A DNA stretch of 64,000 nucleotides from Acidimicrobiales bacterium. GTDB lineage: Bacteria; Actinomycetota; Acidimicrobiia; Acidimicrobiales; DATDAH01. The stretch is from assembly GCA_016794585.1 (NCBI GenBank), contig JAEUJM010000005.1:124001-188000 (forward strand), read 5' to 3'. The notes under the pieces are model-generated. The model was not told the DNA's origin. It saw only the letters and a program-made list of their open reading frames with translations, and did no database searches. A program made the position numbers and the translations under genes. How positions within the stretch are numbered: position 1 is the first letter of the stretch; the number at the start of each line of letters is the position of its first letter. Shown here piece by piece: positions 62,142 to 64,000 of this stretch.

Positions 62142-63536
62142 TCACCCGCTGGTCGAGTAGTCGCCGACGAGGGTGAGTGGGTCACCTGTGCACTCGAAGC
62201 CCTCGTCCGGGGCGGTGCGCACGAAGGCGCCGTCGCGCACCTGGAGGATGACCGTGCAGTCCTGGGTCCCGGCCGTCATCGACGGGTCGGACGGTGCGTG
62301 CAGGCCGCCTCCGGTCCACTCCGTGACCGACGCCGCGGTGTCGAGGACGCACGACCGCGTGAGGGTGCCCTCGTCGTCGCAGGCCTTGGCCGACTGGGCG
62401 AACAGCAGCCAGCCCGACATGCTCTGCGCCCCCAGCAGTGCGACCTTTCCGTCGATCCCCTCCACGAGGTCGACGTAGGTCTGCGTGGCCGGGCTCTGGT
62501 CGGCCTCCTCGAAAGGCACGAAGGCGGTGCGGATGTAGGTGCCCTCGGCCGCGTCGCCCGCCGCATCGAGATAGGCCTGGTCATAGAAGTTGGTCTCCTG
62601 GAGGGTGACCTCGGGCGTGTAGTCGATCTCGCTCATCGCCTGCTGGAGGAGCGCCAGGTTGGCGCCCTCGCCGATGAAGGTGAACCACTCGACGCCGGCG
62701 TTCTTCAGCCCCTGGGCGAACGGCGCCCAGTTCGCCTCGCCGATGACGTTGTAGGCCTGCTCCGAGACCACGGTGGCGCCGAGGGCCTCGTAGGCCTCGA
62801 TGGTCTTGTCGGCCTGGATCTGGAGGGTGGCGATGTCGCCGTAGACGATCCCGAAGTGGTCGAGCGCGTCCTCTTGGTCCTCCATCAACACCCGCATCGG
62901 GCTCACCGCGTACCGGTCCGAGGTGTTGGGCAGCGGCTGGACGGCCCGAAGGCGCTCGATCTCGGAGGGGTCCGCGGAGCCCGACTTCTCGGGGGTCACC
63001 GAGAAGCCGGCGATGTCGATGAGCCCGCAGGCGGCGCCGGTGGACACCCAGAGGTTGTCCTGCACGGCGCCGTCTCCGACGATGGCGAACTCGCGCCCAC
63101 AGGCCTCCTCCATCCGCGCCTGGTACTCCGTGTACTTCGCGTCGTACTGCGTGAGCTCGAGCGGTCGGCCGTTGATGCCCCCCTGCTCGTTGCACCAGCC
63201 GACGAACGCCTCGCCGGCGTCGAAGATCTCCTGGTTCAGGCCCGGTCGGGCGGTGAAGCCGGGATCGGCGACGGTGCCGACCGCGATGGCGTCGGCGGTG
63301 ACGCCCTGGGTCTCCTCGGAGCCTCCCTCGGGCGCCTGCGGGGCACCCTCGCCCTCCCCGCACGGCGACGCCATGTCACCGAAGGCCTCACCGGCGCCGG
63401 GACCCCTCGGGGCGCTGGTCGCGGTGGTCGCACTGGCGCCTCCGTCGCCGCCCGACGGATCGTCCCCCCGGTCGCTGCACGCTGCGGCGACCAGCATCAG
63501 GATCGCCAGTGCGCCCCACCACCTGCGTCGGGTCAT
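62142..63536 (-). CDS. Orphan Liv-type substrate-binding lipoprotein
   Basis: The 464-aa lipoprotein has lipobox VAAAC (Cys about 21), SPCGEG, and a binding fold (GVTADAIAVGTVADPGFTARPG, GGINGRPLELTQYDA, NFYDQAYLDAAGDAAEGTYIRTAFVPFEEAD across two stretches). It is a clear paralogue of the 60620 receptor, and no permease of its own is nearby. It is therefore either an alternative receptor for system 3 or diverged. The ATG at 63536 is preceded by a purine-rich site; the frame opens at 63704. Separated from system 3 by a hairpin. Confidence 0.88.
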   Translation of the reverse strand: MTRRRWWGALAILMLVAAACSDRGDDPSGGDGGASATTATSAPRGPGAGEAFGDMASPCGEGEGAPQAPEGGSEETQGVTADAIAVGTVADPGFTARPGLNQEIFDAGEAFVGWCNEQGGINGRPLELTQYDAKYTEYQARMEEACGREFAIVGDGAVQDNLWVSTGAACGLIDIAGFSVTPEKSGSADPSEIERLRAVQPLPNTSDRYAVSPMRVLMEDQEDALDHFGIVYGDIATLQIQADKTIEAYEALGATVVSEQAYNVIGEANWAPFAQGLKNAGVEWFTFIGEGANLALLQQAMSEIDYTPEVTLQETNFYDQAYLDAAGDAAEGTYIRTAFVPFEEADQSPATQTYVDLVEGIDGKVALLGAQSMSGWLLFAQSAKACDDEGTLTRSCVLDTAASVTEWTGGGLHAPSDPSMTAGTQDCTVILQVRDGAFVRTAPDEGFECTGDPLTLVGDYSTSG

Positions 63537-63600
63537 CGTCGGTCTCCCCCCGGCTCGAGCCGCGCCATGCTGGCACACCGCCCCTCCCCCGGGGCATCGG

Positions 63601-63606
63601 TAACGT
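63601..63606 (+). promoter_or_regulatory. -10 box for leaderless LLM oxidoreductase transcript
   Basis: TAACGT fits TANNNT and lies 6 bases before the GTG at 63613, with no ribosome site. Confidence 0.45.
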
Positions 63607-63612
63607 GCCGCC

Positions 63613-64000
63613 GTGCGCATCGACACCCAGCTCCGCGCCCCCCTCGCCGGCGCCGCCGACGAAGCCCGGGCCCTCCACGACGCCGGCTTCGACGGGGTCT
63701 TCACCTTCGAGGGCCCCCACGACGTGTTCCTCCCGTTGGCCCCCGCGGCGGCAGTGGCGGGACTCGACCTCTACACGAACCTGGCCATCGCCTTCCCTCG
63801 GAGCCCCACCCACCTCGCCCACATGGCCTACGACCTCCACCAGGCCTCGGGCGGCCGTTTCGCCCTCGGTCTCGGCACCCAGGTCCGGCCCCACGTCGAG
63901 AAGCGGTACGGGTCCACGTGGTCGAAGCCGGTGGCCCGCATGCGGGAGCTGGTCGAGGCCACCCGGGCCGTGCTCACCTGCTGGCAGGAGGGCGGCCGCC
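63613..64000 (+). CDS. LLM-class oxidoreductase (3' end outside the window)
   Basis: The first 129 residues are visible: MRIDTQLRAPLAGAADEA, a TIM-barrel beginning with GFDGVFTFEGPHDVFLPLA, then TNLAIAFPRSPTHLAHMAYDLHQ and SGGRFALGLGTQVRPHVEKRYG. This pattern fits the F420-dependent luciferase-like family (an LLM subgroup known for this N-terminus). The gene runs off the window. GTG start at 63613. It is divergent from the orphan receptor, with a 76-base gap. Confidence 0.8.
   Translation, partial: MRIDTQLRAPLAGAADEARALHDAGFDGVFTFEGPHDVFLPLAPAAAVAGLDLYTNLAIAFPRSPTHLAHMAYDLHQASGGRFALGLGTQVRPHVEKRYGSTWSKPVARMRELVEATRAVLTCWQEGGR

Noticed and set aside
58574-62176. 1200-codon open frame on the plus strand
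   Set aside because: It runs antisense to the system 3 permease and receptor, is rich in Glu/Gly/His/Val as expected from the complement of GC-rich coding DNA, and shows no domain motifs.

Overview
The window is 64 kb of very GC-rich DNA, with GTG starts nearly as common as ATG and dense gene packing (no gap above 300 bases). It looks chromosomal. The gene set points to an actinobacterium: F420-type luciferase-like oxidoreductases, a CYP125-like P450, acyl-CoA dehydrogenase and thiolase, fused EtfBA, kdp with TrkA pairs, and several Liv-type importers. Class Acidimicrobiia is my best guess, by inference only. I saw no rRNA, tRNA, CRISPR array, insertion sequence or integrase.

Layout. 1-1569: SGNH-type hydrolase cut by the window edge. 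1603-5799: thiolase facing the tldD-tldE pair. 5895-10695: ADP-forming acyl-CoA synthetase, then an opposed set with a membrane protein, an acetoacetate-decarboxylase-like protein and an amidohydrolase. 10839-14690: two paralogous lipoproteins and an S-layer-anchored metalloprotease-like protein. 14781-18918: thioesterase and fused EtfBA, divergent from a 2-hydroxyacid dehydrogenase and a class II aldolase.

19243-37708 is dominated by potassium homeostasis. A tightly coupled operon runs DUF4118 protein, 50-aa membrane peptide, kdpF, kdpA, kdpB, kdpC, kdpD, kdpE. After an intervening GMC oxidoreductase pair and an alpha/beta hydrolase come two TrkA proteins and two tandem paralogous APC-type permeases, each ending in a cytoplasmic domain followed by an OB-fold. 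Similar 11-bp-period direct repeats lie upstream of the kdp operon and of the second permease.

37723-43862: acyl-CoA dehydrogenase, then a first branched-chain-amino-acid-type (Liv) ABC importer with fused LivHM. 43978-51137: DUF4394 protein, a plastid-type glycerol-3-phosphate acyltransferase candidate, a MauE-like protein, a catabolic run (Zn alcohol dehydrogenase, VOC protein, LLM oxidoreductase, P450) and a flavodoxin-like protein. 51207-63536: two more Liv importers and an extra binding protein. One operon is bracketed by two homologous small two-helix membrane proteins; the other has both ATPases fused in one chain. 63613-64000: start of another LLM oxidoreductase.

Many plus-strand genes carry a TANNNT box 6-7 bases before the start codon, implying leaderless transcripts. 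Intergenic palindromes mark likely terminators and operators. The features I consider least explained are the OB-fold permeases, the small Liv-associated membrane proteins and the three-half-site repeat elements.
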